This document shows positions 1 through 8,846 of a stretch of DNA of 64,000 bases, piece after piece. Source of the DNA: Acetobacteraceae bacterium (GTDB taxonomy: Bacteria > Pseudomonadota > Alphaproteobacteria > Acetobacterales > Acetobacteraceae); contig JASHOA010000024.1 in assembly GCA_030041375.1 (NCBI GenBank), positions 124,001-188,000 of the forward strand. Reading direction: 5' to 3'. Each line of letters begins with the position of its first letter. Within the stretch, counting starts at the first letter, position 1. The position numbers and the translations under genes are program-made. The notes beneath the pieces are model-generated. The model worked only from the letters and a program-made list of their open reading frames with translations. It ran no database searches and had not been told where the DNA came from.

Positions 1-578
1 AACCCGAAGGTTTCGTTCCCGCCGCCCCAAGGGGGAGAGTTGCGGGGAGAGCTGCGAGGGGCGGCCCTGCCGCGCCGTTGCGGCCCTTTCGGTGCCTCGG
101 CGGCGCGGTTGCGGACGATGCCGGAATTGACCCCGCTCCAGGAAAGCTCTCCGGCGAGCCGCCCGTATTCGATCTTCGGGCAGCGATCCATCACCACCTC
201 GAGCCCGGCCGCCTCCGCCTTGGCGGCTGCCTCCTCGTTGCGCACGCCAAGCTGCATCCACACCACCTTGGCGCCGATCTCGATCGCCTCGGAAACGAGC
301 GGCCCGGCATGGCGGGAGGCGCGGAAGATTTCCACCATCTCGACCGGTTCGGGAATGTCCCTGAGGCTGGCATAGACGCGTTCGCCGAGCAGCGTCGTCC
401 CGGCAATCGTCGGGTTCACGGGGATGATGCGGAATCCTTTCCCCTGCAGATACTTCATCACGAAGTAGCTCGGCCGGTTCCACTCCGGCGAGGCGCCGAC
501 CAGTGCGATCGTGCGGACGTTGCGCAGGATTCGCGCGAGCTTTTCATCGGAATAGGGGATCGGAGCGGGCGCATCCAT
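1..578 (-). CDS. CoA-binding domain protein (YccU/COG1832-like), partial at left edge
   Basis: The protein begins MDAPAPIPYSDEKLARIL and continues into a Rossmann-type CoA-binding fold: TIALVGASPEWNRPS (the glycine/serine dinucleotide loop), RIIPVNP, then the ending DRCPKIEYGRL and VNSGIV typical of the COG1832 family. Relatives are about 140-150 residues. Here the frame stays open past residue 150 into a Pro/Arg/Ser-rich tail and leaves the window at base 1, so it is either extended at the C-terminus or fused to something outside. It lies 19 nt downstream of gudD on the same strand and is probably the last visible gene of the glucarate operon. Its ligand and function are not established for the family. 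Confidence 0.75.
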   Translation of the reverse strand, partial: MDAPAPIPYSDEKLARILRNVRTIALVGASPEWNRPSYFVMKYLQGKGFRIIPVNPTIAGTTLLGERVYASLRDIPEPVEMVEIFRASRHAGPLVSEAIEIGAKVVWMQLGVRNEEAAAKAEAAGLEVVMDRCPKIEYGRLAGELSWSGVNSGIVRNRAAEAPKGPQRRGRAAPRSSPRNSPPWGGGNETFG

Positions 579-597
579 CGTGTTGTCTCCGCAATGC

Positions 598-2004
598 TCA
601 GCTTCTGGCGCGGGCGAGGCTCGGACGCTTCGGATCGTAGGTCCAGCCCGGCACGAGGTACTGCATCGCTGCCGCGTCGTCGCGGGCGCCGGCGCCGACC
701 TTTCGGTAGAGAGCATGTGCCTTTTCGAGCTGGCCGGGATCGATCTCGATGCCGAGGCCCGGGCGATCGGGAAGGCGGATTTCGCCGGCGACGATCTCGA
801 ACGGTTCCCTGGTGAGCCGCTCCGTTCCCTGCTGCCAGATCCAGTGCGTGTCGATCGCCGTGATCCGGCCGGTCGCGGCCGCCGCCGCGTGGGTGAACAT
901 GGCGAGCGAAATGTCGAAATGATTGTTGGAGTGCGAGCCCCAGGTCAGGCCGAAGGCTTCGCACAGTCCGGCGACGTTGACCGCGCCGTGGAGGGTCCAG
1001 AAATGCGGATCGGCCAGCGGGATATCGACGGCGTTGAGGGCGAGGGAATGGGCAAGTTGCCGCCAGTCCGTCGCCACCATGTTGGTCGCGGTCGGGATGC
1101 CGGTGGCCCGACGGAATTCTGCCATCACTTCACGCCCCGAATAGCCGTCCTCCGGCCCGCACGGATCCTCGGCGTAGGCCAGCGCCTGGCCATGCGCGCG
1201 GCCGAGTGCAATCGCCTCTGCGAGCGACCAGGCACCGTTCGGATCGAGCGTCACGCGGCTTTCAGGAAAGCGCCGTTTCAGCGCTTCCACCGCGCCCATC
1301 TCCTCTTCGCCCGGCAGCACACCTCCTTTGAGCTTATAGTCGCGAAAGCCGTAGCGCTCGGTTGCGGCCTCGGCCTGGCGGACGATGGCCGCGGCATCGA
1401 GTGCGGGCTCGCTGCGCACCCGCGCCCAGGCGCCGGCGGGGCCGGCCGGTTCGGGGTAGGGGAGGCCGGTCCGGGCGCGATCGCCGACGTAGAAGAGATA
1501 GGCGAGCACCGGCACTGCATCGCGTTGCCGGCCGCGGCCAATGAGCGCGCACACCGGCACGCCAAGATGTTTTCCCAGGAGATCGAGCAACGCGGCCTCG
1601 ACCGCGGTGATGACGTTCTCGATGCGGAGATTGATCTCGTGCGGCTGGCTGAGCACGAGAGCTTCGGCAGTCGACCCCGCGCGATGCACGATTCTCTGCC
1701 GCTCCGTCTCCGCCGTGAGCGAAGCGCGGATCGCGTTGAGGATCGCCTGGTAGTCGCCGATCGGCCGGCCGAGCACGAGCGCGCGCACATTCTCGAGCGT
1801 CAGCCTGATGCTCTCGCTGCCGGGCACTTCGCCGAGCCCGGTATTGCCGGAGCTGTCCTTGAGCAGGACGACGATGCGGGTGAAGAAGGGGCCGTGGGCG
1901 CCGGCGAGGTTCAGCAGCATGCAGTCCCGCCCCGCAACCGGCACCACCTGCATCTCGACGATGTGCGGCGTGCGGGCGGCTTCCTGGCGGGAAAGATCGG
2001 CCAT
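598..2004 (-). CDS. gudD: Glucarate dehydratase (enolase superfamily)
   Basis: This would dehydrate D-glucarate to 5-keto-4-deoxyglucarate in the cytoplasm. The 468-residue product matches the family length (about 450). It carries the catalytic KLKGG motif (Lys224, Lys226), the metal-binding DPNGAW (Asp254, Asn256), a later AYAEDP glutamate, TNM, and the catalytic His in [11 protein letters not shown], which together identify the GudD branch. I chose ATG at 2004 (MADLSRQEA). The longer frame needs a TTG inside the upstream kinase stop region and adds no conserved sequence. It follows the glycerate kinase gene by 85 nt, and both steps belong to glucarate catabolism. Confidence 0.93.
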   Translation of the reverse strand: MADLSRQEAARTPHIVEMQVVPVAGRDCMLLNLAGAHGPFFTRIVVLLKDSSGNTGLGEVPGSESIRLTLENVRALVLGRPIGDYQAILNAIRASLTAETERQRIVHRAGSTAEALVLSQPHEINLRIENVITAVEAALLDLLGKHLGVPVCALIGRGRQRDAVPVLAYLFYVGDRARTGLPYPEPAGPAGAWARVRSEPALDAAAIVRQAEAATERYGFRDYKLKGGVLPGEEEMGAVEALKRRFPESRVTLDPNGAWSLAEAIALGRAHGQALAYAEDPCGPEDGYSGREVMAEFRRATGIPTATNMVATDWRQLAHSLALNAVDIPLADPHFWTLHGAVNVAGLCEAFGLTWGSHSNNHFDISLAMFTHAAAAATGRITAIDTHWIWQQGTERLTREPFEIVAGEIRLPDRPGLGIEIDPGQLEKAHALYRKVGAGARDDAAAMQYLVPGWTYDPKRPSLARARS

Positions 2005-2089
2005 GGCGATCGGGCCCCTCGGCGGGCGTGCGGAGTTGCGGGCGAGCCTTACCGCGCCATCGCGGCGAAAGAAAAGAGCGTGCCGCTTT

Positions 2090-3364
2090 TCAGGCAATCA
2101 GGATCGCCCGAAAATCATTGACGTTGGTCAGGGTCGGGCCGGTGCGGATGAGATCGCCGAGCGTTCCGAAGAAGCCGTGCCCATCATGGCCGGCGAGCAT
2201 TGCCCGCGCATCGAGCCCATGCTCCTGCGCTCGCGCGAGCGTGTCGGGCGCGAGGATCGCACCGGCCACATCGTCCATTCCGTCGATGCCGTCGGTATCG
2301 CCGGAGATTGCCCAGATGCCGGGCCGGCCGGCGAGCGCGAGGGCGAGTGCGAGCAGGAACTCGGTATTGCGCCCGCCATGGCCGGCAGGACCCGCGCCCA
2401 TACTGACCCCCGCCTCGCCGCCGGCGAGCAGCACGGCAGGCGCGGCGAGCGGTTTTGCGTGTCGAGCCACGCTTTCGGCGATCCCGGCGAGCACCCGTCC
2501 CATCTCGCGTGCTTCGCCTTCCAGCGCATCGCCGAGGATGAGCGGCCTGAGCCCCGCCTCGCGCGCGGCCTCTGCCGCCTGCGCGAGCGCCATCATCGGG
2601 GTTGCGATCAGGCGGTATTCCGCATCCGGCAGGCTGCCCGGCTTGGGCGTCTCGTCGTCTGCCGCCGCCAGCCAGAGCCGCACCGCGGCGGGCGGCTCGA
2701 TGGCGTAGCGGGCGAGGATATTCCGCACCTCGGCAAACGTGCTCGGGTCCGGAACGGTGGGGCCGGATGCGATGACCGCCGGATCGTCACCGGCCACATC
2801 GCTGATCGCGAGCGTCACCACGCGCGCCGGGGCCGCCGCGGCAGCGAGCCTGCCCCCTTTGATCGCCGAGAGATGCTTGCGGACGATGTTCATCTCTCCG
2901 ATCGCCGCCCCCGAGGCGAGCAGTGCGCGGTTGACCGCCTGCTTGTCGGCGAGCGTGAGGCCCGGCGCCGGGAGAGCCGCCAAGGCCGAGCCGCCGCCGG
3001 AAATCAGTGCGATCACGAGGTCTGCCGCCGCCAGATCGCGCACGCGCGCAAGCAGGCGCTGCGCAGCGAATTCGCTCATCGCATTCGGCACCGGGTGCGC
3101 CGCCTCGATCACCTCGATCCGCCGCGTTGGCACGGCATGGCCGTAAGCAGTGACGACGCTGCCTTCGAGCGCAACCTCGGGCCAGGCTTCTTCAAGCGCC
3201 GCGGCCATCAGCGCCGCCGACTTCCCCATCCCGACAACGATGCACCGGCCTTTCGGTTTTTCCGGCAGATGCCGAGGCAGAACCTCGCACGGATTTGCTG
3301 CCGCCACCGCCGTATCGAAGAGCCGACGGAGAACGTCGCGTGCCCGCCCGTCATCGAAGCGCAT
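2090..3364 (-). CDS. ttuD: Glycerate 2-kinase, MOFRL/TtuD family
   Basis: The family phosphorylates D-glycerate to 2-phosphoglycerate, the last step of glucarate, tartrate and glyoxylate routes. Older annotations call it hydroxypyruvate reductase. The 424-residue protein has the N-terminal kinase domain ([38 protein letters not shown]) and the C-terminal MOFRL domain ([21 protein letters not shown]). ATG at 3364 is preceded by a strong GGGAGG ribosome site. The in-frame ATG 15 nt further upstream lies before that site. It is the first gene of the operon with gudD. A triplicated structured repeat lies upstream in the divergent intergenic region and may contain or affect its promoter. Confidence 0.9.
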   Translation of the reverse strand: MRFDDGRARDVLRRLFDTAVAAANPCEVLPRHLPEKPKGRCIVVGMGKSAALMAAALEEAWPEVALEGSVVTAYGHAVPTRRIEVIEAAHPVPNAMSEFAAQRLLARVRDLAAADLVIALISGGGSALAALPAPGLTLADKQAVNRALLASGAAIGEMNIVRKHLSAIKGGRLAAAAAPARVVTLAISDVAGDDPAVIASGPTVPDPSTFAEVRNILARYAIEPPAAVRLWLAAADDETPKPGSLPDAEYRLIATPMMALAQAAEAAREAGLRPLILGDALEGEAREMGRVLAGIAESVARHAKPLAAPAVLLAGGEAGVSMGAGPAGHGGRNTEFLLALALALAGRPGIWAISGDTDGIDGMDDVAGAILAPDTLARAQEHGLDARAMLAGHDGHGFFGTLGDLIRTGPTLTNVNDFRAILIA

Positions 3365-3477
3365 CCGCGCCTCCCTCATTGGCGGTGTAGAGCCACCGAT
3401 AGCGGGGCAGGGGAGGGGTGACAATCGCCGCCCGCGGTTCAATGCGGGGGCATCATGGTCTAGGCTTACTCGGGCCC

Positions 3478-3870
3478 AGTGTCCTGCCCCCGTCGGTTGC
3501 TGCCCTCGGCAGCAACCGTAAGGGGATCAGCAGGCCACTGAAAATAAAGAGGTGTGTGCCGACCGCTGGGGTGCATCCTACGATATCAAGCGTCAGAGTC
3601 GGCACACGAGTGTCCTGCCCCCGTCGGTTGCTGCCCTCGGCAGCAACCGTAAGGGGATCAGCAGGCCACTGAAAATAAAGAGGTGTGTGCCGACCGCTGG
3701 AGTGCATCCTACGATATCAAGCGTCAGAGTCGGCACACTAGTGTCCTGCCCCCGTCGTTTGCTGCCGCCGGCAGCAAACGAAAGGGGATCAGCAGGCCAC
3801 TGAAAACAAGGGTTAGTGTGCCGACTCCGGAGGCCCAGTTGTCGGCACCAAGCGTCAGAGTCGGCACACT
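3478..3870. repeat. Three tandem 131-bp units, each with two hairpins
   Basis: Units begin at 3478, 3609 and 3740, an exact 131-nt period, filling most of the 524-bp gap between divergent genes. Units 1 and 2 are nearly identical; unit 3 has diverged. Each unit holds hairpin A (GGTTGCTGCC, 3-nt loop, GGCAGCAACC), extended by outer CCTGC/CCCC pairing with GGGG/GCAGG. Each also holds hairpin B (GTGTGCCGAC paired with GTCGGCACAC across about 34 nt). In unit 3 hairpin A reads GTTTGCTGCC/GGCAGCAAAC, a G-C to T-A double change that keeps the pair. Hairpin B there gains flanking pairs while its loop is largely different. This suggests selection on structure. Short ORFs inside it are not credible genes. 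Confidence 0.9.
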
Positions 3871-3888
3871 AGCGATGGAGGGCAACGG

Positions 3889-5070
3889 ATGAGTGCGCTG
3901 GCAGGGGCGCTCGAAAAGACGCTTCCGGCAGACGCGGCAGCGGCGGCACTCGCCGGGCGCGTCTGGCTGCCGGGCGAAGCAGGGCCGGCGGTGGTGGCGG
4001 TTCGCGACGGAGCAGTCGTTGATCTTTCCCGCTCGTTCCCGACCATGCGCGATCTTTGCGAGGCCGCGGAGCCGGCCGCCGCGGTGCGCAGCGCGGCCGG
4101 CGAGAAAATCGGAATGCTGGCCGACATTCTCGCCAACACGCCGCCCGAGCAACGCGATCCGGGGAAGCCCTCGTTGCTCGCGCCGATCGATTTGCAGGCG
4201 ATCAAAGCCGCCGGCGTGACCTTTGTCGCCTCCCTCCTCGAGCGCGTGATCGAGGAGCGGGCGCGCGGCAACCCCGCGGCAGCGAAAACGATTCGCGCGG
4301 AGGTGACGCGCCTGGTCGGCGGCGATCTCGCACGGCTCAAGCCCGGCTCGCCGGAGGCGGCTCTGCTGAAGGAGACCTTGGTCAGGGAAGGCGCGTGGAG
4401 CCAGTACCTGGAAGTCGGGATCGGGCCGGACGCCGAGATTTTCACCAAGGCGCAGCCGCTCTCCGCCGTCGGCACAGGCGTCGAGGCCGGCGTGCATCCG
4501 AAATCATCCTGGAACAACCCCGAACCGGAGGTCGTGCTGGTGATCGCCTCGAGCGGGCGGGTCGTTGGGGCTGCGCTCGGCAACGATGTGAATCTGCGGG
4601 ATTTCGAAGGCCGCTCGGCGCTGCTGCTCGGCAAGGCCAAGGACAACAACGCCGCCTGCGCGATCGGCCCTTTCGTGCGCTTCTTCGATACCGGGTTCGG
4701 CATCAACGATGTGCGGCGGATGACGGTCTCGCTGGTGGTGGAGGGAAGAGACGGGTTCGTGCTGCAGGGCGCATCCTCGATCAGCGAGATCAGCCGCGAC
4801 CCGGAAGAGCTGGTGCGCCAGCTTTTCTCAGCCGAGCACCAATATCCTGATGGGGCGGCGCTCTTTCTCGGCACCATGTTCGCGCCGGTGGCCGATCGCG
4901 GCGAGGCAGGCAAGGGCTTCACGCACAAATTGGGCGACCTGGTGCTGATCGAGGCGCCGGCTCTCGGCCGGCTGGTCAACCGCATCCAGTCCGCCGATGC
5001 CTGTCCGCCCTGGACGTTCGGGGCCGGAGCGCTGATGCGTAACCTGGCGCGCCGCGGGCTCCTCGCCTGA
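3889..5070 (+). CDS. Fumarylacetoacetate hydrolase-family protein (2-keto-3-deoxy sugar acid dehydratase-like)
   Basis: The 393-residue cytoplasmic enzyme has an extended N-terminal domain and a C-terminal FAH fold. The fold's metal-binding acidic pair sits in NNPEPEVVL (Glu212, Glu214), followed by GNDVNLRDFEG and a KAKDNNAACAIGPF segment. These features fit the long FAH subfamily that includes 2-keto-3-deoxy-arabonate/xylonate dehydratases and other uncharacterised hydratases. The start follows GATGGAGGGCAACGG and lies 18 nt after the last 131-bp repeat unit. Its position opposite the glucarate genes suggests a sugar-acid pathway, but the exact substrate cannot be read from sequence. Confidence 0.8.
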   Translation: MSALAGALEKTLPADAAAAALAGRVWLPGEAGPAVVAVRDGAVVDLSRSFPTMRDLCEAAEPAAAVRSAAGEKIGMLADILANTPPEQRDPGKPSLLAPIDLQAIKAAGVTFVASLLERVIEERARGNPAAAKTIRAEVTRLVGGDLARLKPGSPEAALLKETLVREGAWSQYLEVGIGPDAEIFTKAQPLSAVGTGVEAGVHPKSSWNNPEPEVVLVIASSGRVVGAALGNDVNLRDFEGRSALLLGKAKDNNAACAIGPFVRFFDTGFGINDVRRMTVSLVVEGRDGFVLQGASSISEISRDPEELVRQLFSAEHQYPDGAALFLGTMFAPVADRGEAGKGFTHKLGDLVLIEAPALGRLVNRIQSADACPPWTFGAGALMRNLARRGLLA

Positions 5071-5185
5071 GCCGGGCGAAGGATTGAAGCGAGCGCGTCC
5101 GATGGCTTGAAATGGAAGCCTCGACCTTGTCGGGTTGTTCCGGGCCGGGTTGTTCCGGGAAGGCATGAATGAGGGAGGAGGCGAG

Positions 5186-5551
5186 ATGCACGGGCTCCGA
5201 CTGACCGGCGGCGGAATGGTCCTTTCGCTGCTGATACTGGGAAGCGTAGAGGCGCGCCCGCTGCACGTGGCCGGCTCGCCCCCAGGGCCGCAAATCTATC
5301 TCAGCGGGCAGAATACCCAGTACGTGGTGCGCTTCGATGGTCCGGTGGACCACAGAACCTCGGTCCTTTTCATCACCCGGGGCAGTGTTGTCGTCGAAAC
5401 GCTGCCGCCATCGCATGACACGCAAACGAACGTGCTCGCCGCCGCGGCGCCGCGGCTGCCTGCCGGCCAGTACGTGCTGCACTGGGTGGTCAGGTCGTTT
5501 CCGGACGGCGAGGAAACCGATGGATCGAGCGGCTTCGCCGTGCCGCAATAG
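5186..5551 (+). CDS. Exported CopC-domain protein
   Basis: This is a 121-residue product with an N-terminal signal peptide (MHGLRL, hydrophobic MVLSLLILGSV, Ala-Arg boundary) and a single immunoglobulin-like CopC domain: SPPGPQ, VVRFDGPVD, LPAGQYVLHWVV, SSGFAVPQ. CopC proteins bind copper in the periplasm. Only one candidate N-terminal His (PLHV) is retained and the Met-rich motif is absent, so copper binding is uncertain. ATG at 5186 follows a strong GGGAGGAGG site; upstream in-frame ATGs lack the signal sequence context. No copD follows; a palindromic repeat lies 48 nt downstream. Confidence 0.75.
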   Translation: MHGLRLTGGGMVLSLLILGSVEARPLHVAGSPPGPQIYLSGQNTQYVVRFDGPVDHRTSVLFITRGSVVVETLPPSHDTQTNVLAAAAPRLPAGQYVLHWVVRSFPDGEETDGSSGFAVPQ

Positions 5552-5599
5552 GGCGTGACGGGGCCACCATCATCGCGCTCCGGGCTCGCCATAATCGGC

Positions 5600-5705
5600 T
5601 AGCCCGCGATCGCCCGAGGCGGAATCGTCGGAGGGCGTGAATCGCGGGCTCAAATAAAGCGCGAGACCCGTGTCAGGCTGCACAGTCAGCCCGACACGGG
5701 GCTAG
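5600..5705. repeat. Dispersed two-hairpin palindromic element, copy A
   Basis: Hairpin 1 has arms AGCCCGCGAT and ATCGCGGGCT enclosing the conserved GGCGGAATCGTCGGAGGG. An AAATAAAGCGCGAGA linker leads to hairpin 2, GTGTCAGGCTG paired with CAGCCCGACAC with one mismatch. Close relatives are at 18626 and 38264, with partial copies at 38368 and 40459. It sits downstream of the CopC gene and could act as a bidirectional terminator or mRNA-stabilising REP-like element; that role is inferred. Confidence 0.9.
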
Positions 5706-6010
5706 CCTGCCCGAACGATTGCCCTCGGCAATGATGTGCCGCCTCCGGCTCTTCTGCCTCTGGGCCAAGGCCACCCGTGCCGGCGAGCCGCGTTGATCGG
5801 TGTTCCGATCCGAACAGTACGGGGCTGCCCGACGCCTGCCGAAATTGGATAGCCGGGCGGCACGCTCGCGAGCAAGCTGTGCATTGCCGGCGAGAAGGCG
5901 CCTCTCCGGCGAACGCCGTAAGGGGCGCCTTTGCGCCGGGGTGGTGTTCCGCTCCGCTTTCATGGGCATTGCTTCGAGGCTGGCGCGTGACGCAGAAGAG
6001 AGGTGCATCG
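5706..6010 (+). other. Non-coding leader before the sulfatase locus with a GC-rich hairpin
   Basis: No credible gene is seen. A hairpin spans 5897-5939 (GGCGCC, inner CGGCG-AA-CGCCG, GGCGCC) followed by TTTG. It could attenuate or terminate transcription before the gene starting at 6011. No convincing promoter motif was identified. Confidence 0.4.
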
Positions 6011-6781
6011 ATGCGAATTGCCTGGTTCGTAGCCGTTGCGATGGTGGCGTCCGCACCCGCCTTCGCCCAAGGCACTGGCAGCGGGGCAGCGGCGGGCACC
6101 AGCAAGCCCGTGGTGGCGAAGCGGGCTCAAGCGCTCATCAGCGAGAGCGGAGCCTATCTCGCCTCCGCTGCCGCGTTCACCTTCCACGCCGATGTCACGT
6201 TCGACCATGTATTGCCGTCCGGCCAGAAGCTGCAATTCTCCGCGGTCGAAGACGTGGCCCTGAAGCGGCCGGACCGGCTCTATGTCGAATGGCGGGGCGA
6301 TCTCGGCGACCGGTTCTTCTGGTATGACGGCAAAACGGTCACCCTGTATGACCCGGCGACCCCGTTCTACGCGACCGAGGCGGCCCCACAGACCACCGAT
6401 CAGATGCTGGACAAACTTGTGAGCCAGCTTGGTTTCTCGCCGCCGCTTACGGATTTTCTCTACAGCGACCCGGCGGCGAGCCTGCGTGGGAAAGTCAAAT
6501 ACGGGCTCGACCTCGGCGAGACCGAAGTGAACGGCAAGAGCTGTCACGCGCTCGCCTTCGTCGAACAGGATATCGACTGGCAAATCTGGATTGCCGGCGG
6601 ACCGCAGCCGCTCCCTTGCAAGATCGTCATCACCTACAAGACGGAACCGGCGGAGCCAGAGTTCAGCGCCGTCTTCAGCGACTGGGATTTCTCTCCGCAC
6701 ATCGATGACTCCGTCTTCACGGCCGACCTCCCGCCCGATGCACAGAAGATCCCGTTCAAGTCGGTTGCGTCCGCCAGGTAG
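6011..6781 (+). CDS. DUF2092-family exported protein
   Basis: The 256-residue protein starts with a clear signal peptide (MRIAWFVAVAMVASAPAFAQ). The mature part resembles the DUF2092 family, a LolA/LppX-like lipoprotein-carrier-type fold: ADVTFDHVLPSGQKLQF, KRPDRLYVEW, FFWYDGKTVTLYDP, and a CHALAF segment before a conserved IWIA. The fold is associated with hydrophobic ligands in the periplasm, but no ligand is known. The start is the ATG giving the signal peptide; upstream in-frame sequence is non-coding in character. It is the first gene of a plus-strand run reaching the arylsulfatase, and the next gene starts 16 nt later. Confidence 0.8.
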   Translation: MRIAWFVAVAMVASAPAFAQGTGSGAAAGTSKPVVAKRAQALISESGAYLASAAAFTFHADVTFDHVLPSGQKLQFSAVEDVALKRPDRLYVEWRGDLGDRFFWYDGKTVTLYDPATPFYATEAAPQTTDQMLDKLVSQLGFSPPLTDFLYSDPAASLRGKVKYGLDLGETEVNGKSCHALAFVEQDIDWQIWIAGGPQPLPCKIVITYKTEPAEPEFSAVFSDWDFSPHIDDSVFTADLPPDAQKIPFKSVASAR

Positions 6782-6797
6782 CAGGGGGAGGAATTCG

Positions 6798-7697
6798 ATG
6801 GTCAACCGCCATGCGAAGTGGAAAAGCCTGAAAACCGTGCTGTTGGCGGGCGCGGCCCTGATCGCGGCCGGCTCCTTGCTCGTTGAACCCGCCGCTGCAT
6901 GGCGCGGCGGGGGTGGGTTCCGTGCCGGCGGGTTCGGCGGTTTCAACCGCGGCGGGTTTCACGGCGGCTCTTTCGGCGGCGACAACCGTTTCGGTGATGG
7001 CGGCGGTTTCGACCGCAGCACCGACGCCGGCTTCGGCCGAGACGGCTTCGGGAGCGTCCACACTGCCGGAAACTTTACGAGTCGCACCGACAGCTTCCAA
7101 CAGGCGCATCCCCAGTTCCATCAGAATGCCACGCAGTTCCAGCAAAATCGTTTCAGCGAAGCCAATCACCTGCAGTCGAACCGTATCAACGAGGCGAACA
7201 ATCTGCAGTACAATCATGCGAACAACTGGAACGTCTACAACGACCACTGGGGCGGGTACTACTCGGGTCTCGGTTTCGGGGCGGGATTTGCGATCGGCGC
7301 CACCGTTGCGGCGCTTCCGGCGGCGGCGGTGGCCCTCTCGGTTGCCGGCAGTCCCTATTGGTACGCGAATGGCGTCTATTACGGAGCGCAGGGGGGGCAA
7401 TACATCGTCGTTCCGCCACCGACGGGGGCTGTTGTTCCGACCCTCTCCCCCTCCTGCACCACCGTCTCCGTCAACGGCGCGAACGACCTCGACTGCGGCG
7501 GGGCATTTTACGCGCCGGTCTCGAGCGGCTACCAGGTGATCGCTCCGCCGATCGGCTCGACCGTGAGCACCCTGCCGAGCGGCGCCTCCAGCGAGAACAT
7601 CGGGGGCGTCACCTATTTCGTCTTCGGTGGCGCCTACTATCGGCCCTACTACAGCGGCAGCAGCGTCATCTACCAAGTGGTCACGAGCCCGACCTAG
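6798..7697 (+). CDS. Exported Gly/Asn-rich protein with DUF6515-like repeats
   Basis: The product is 299 residues with a signal peptide (hydrophobic VLLAGAALIAAGSLL, then EPAAAWRGG). A Gly/Phe/Arg-rich stretch is followed by an Asn/Gln-rich region (repeats of FQQN, SEANHLQSN, NEANNLQYN), then a hydrophobic AlaVal-rich segment. At the C-terminus are three copies of a Tyr-Tyr...VxxPPxGxxVxxL motif (YIVVPPPTGAVV, YQVIAPPIGSTV, then VIYQVV) as in DUF6515 proteins. The start has GGGGGAGGAATTCG upstream. Cell-envelope location is likely; function is unknown. Low-complexity composition makes homology outside the repeats unreliable. Confidence 0.75.
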   Translation: MVNRHAKWKSLKTVLLAGAALIAAGSLLVEPAAAWRGGGGFRAGGFGGFNRGGFHGGSFGGDNRFGDGGGFDRSTDAGFGRDGFGSVHTAGNFTSRTDSFQQAHPQFHQNATQFQQNRFSEANHLQSNRINEANNLQYNHANNWNVYNDHWGGYYSGLGFGAGFAIGATVAALPAAAVALSVAGSPYWYANGVYYGAQGGQYIVVPPPTGAVVPTLSPSCTTVSVNGANDLDCGGAFYAPVSSGYQVIAPPIGSTVSTLPSGASSENIGGVTYFVFGGAYYRPYYSGSSVIYQVVTSPT

Positions 7698-7838
7698 TAG
7701 GCCGGAACCTCGCATGCGATTCGACCCGGTTCTGCAATGGCCTGTCCGGTTCGGCCTCACGGCGGGGTTCAACATCATCTTCCCCGCCCGCGCCCGGGGC
7801 CTTGCCGCGTCATTCGCGACGATGCAGGACTGTATCAC

Positions 7839-8846
7839 ATGAACGACGAAATCCAAGCGGCCGGGCAGGCCCTTGCCCAGGCGAACCGTGAGGCGCCGTT
7901 GCAGCAGGGCATGGTCTGGATCGCCGGCGGTCCGTTCCGGATGGGGTCTGAGCGGCACTACCCGGAAGAAGCCCCGGTCCATCGGGTGACGGTCGGCCCT
8001 TTCTGGATCGACCGCACCCCGGTCACGAACCGTGAATTCCGCCGCTTCGTCGAAGCAACCGGCTATGTAACGCTCGCCGAGGTGGCGCCGGATGCCAAGG
8101 ATTATCCGGGCGCGCTGCCGCACATGCTGAGGCCGGGATCGCTGGTTTTCACGCCGCCCGGGCGGGCGGTCGATCTCAATGACTGGTCGCAATGGTGGCG
8201 GTTCGAATTCGGTGCCAACTGGCGCCGCCCGTACGGCCGTGGCCGGTCGAACCAGGGCCTCGACGATCACCCGGTCGTGCATGTCGCGTACAAGGACGCC
8301 GAAGCCTATGCCGCCTGGGCGGGCAAGGAGCTGCCGACGGAAGCGGAATGGGAATACGCGGCGCGTGGCGGACTCGATGGGGCCGAGTTCGCATGGGGCG
8401 ATGAATTCACGCCGGGCGGTATGCACATGGCGAATACCTGGCAGGGCGCGTTCCCGAACGAGAACCTTGCCGCCGACGGCTATCCGCGCACCTCGCCGGT
8501 GCAAAGCTTTCCGGCCAACGGCTACGGTCTCTTCGACGTGATCGGCAATGTCTGGGAATGGACGGCGGACTGGTACTCGGCCCGCCACGCTGCGGAGGCG
8601 CCGAAGGCGTGCTGCATCCCGGAGAATCCGCGCGGCGGAGGCGAAAGAGAGAGCTATGACGAATGCGCCTCATCGCTCCGAATTCCGCGCAAAGTCGTCA
8701 AGGGCGGATCGCATCTCTGCGCGCCGAACTACTGCCGCCGCTACCGCCCGGCCGCGCGCCACGCGCAGCCGGTCGATTCCGGCATGAGCCATGTTGGGTT
8801 CCGGTGCGTGATCCGCGCATCGACCGAAGGCTTTGGCGGAAGATGA
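7839..8846 (+). CDS. Formylglycine-generating enzyme (SUMF1/FGE family)
   Basis: FGE oxidises the active-site Cys of type I sulfatases to C-alpha-formylglycine using O2 and copper. The 335-residue protein has no signal peptide and carries family landmarks: MVWIAGGPFRMGS, RVTVGPFWIDRTPVTN, LPTEAEWEYAARGG, GNVWEWTADWY and the C-terminal KGGSHLCAPNYCRRYRPAAR followed by GFRC. Cys294 and Cys299 correspond to the copper-binding active-site pair of genuine FGEs, so this is not merely an EgtB/PvdO paralogue. Its client is almost certainly the arylsulfatase about 2 kb downstream. The next gene overlaps its stop codon (ATGA). Confidence 0.92.
   Translation: MNDEIQAAGQALAQANREAPLQQGMVWIAGGPFRMGSERHYPEEAPVHRVTVGPFWIDRTPVTNREFRRFVEATGYVTLAEVAPDAKDYPGALPHMLRPGSLVFTPPGRAVDLNDWSQWWRFEFGANWRRPYGRGRSNQGLDDHPVVHVAYKDAEAYAAWAGKELPTEAEWEYAARGGLDGAEFAWGDEFTPGGMHMANTWQGAFPNENLAADGYPRTSPVQSFPANGYGLFDVIGNVWEWTADWYSARHAAEAPKACCIPENPRGGGERESYDECASSLRIPRKVVKGGSHLCAPNYCRRYRPAARHAQPVDSGMSHVGFRCVIRASTEGFGGR

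Noticed and set aside
3478-3870. Possible CRISPR array
   Set aside because: The units are 131 bp with nearly no unique spacers and internal hairpins; there are no cas genes nearby.
3453-3892. Small ORFs of 68-84 codons within the 131-bp repeats
   Set aside because: They simply read through the repeat units on both strands and have no ribosome sites or recognisable protein pattern.
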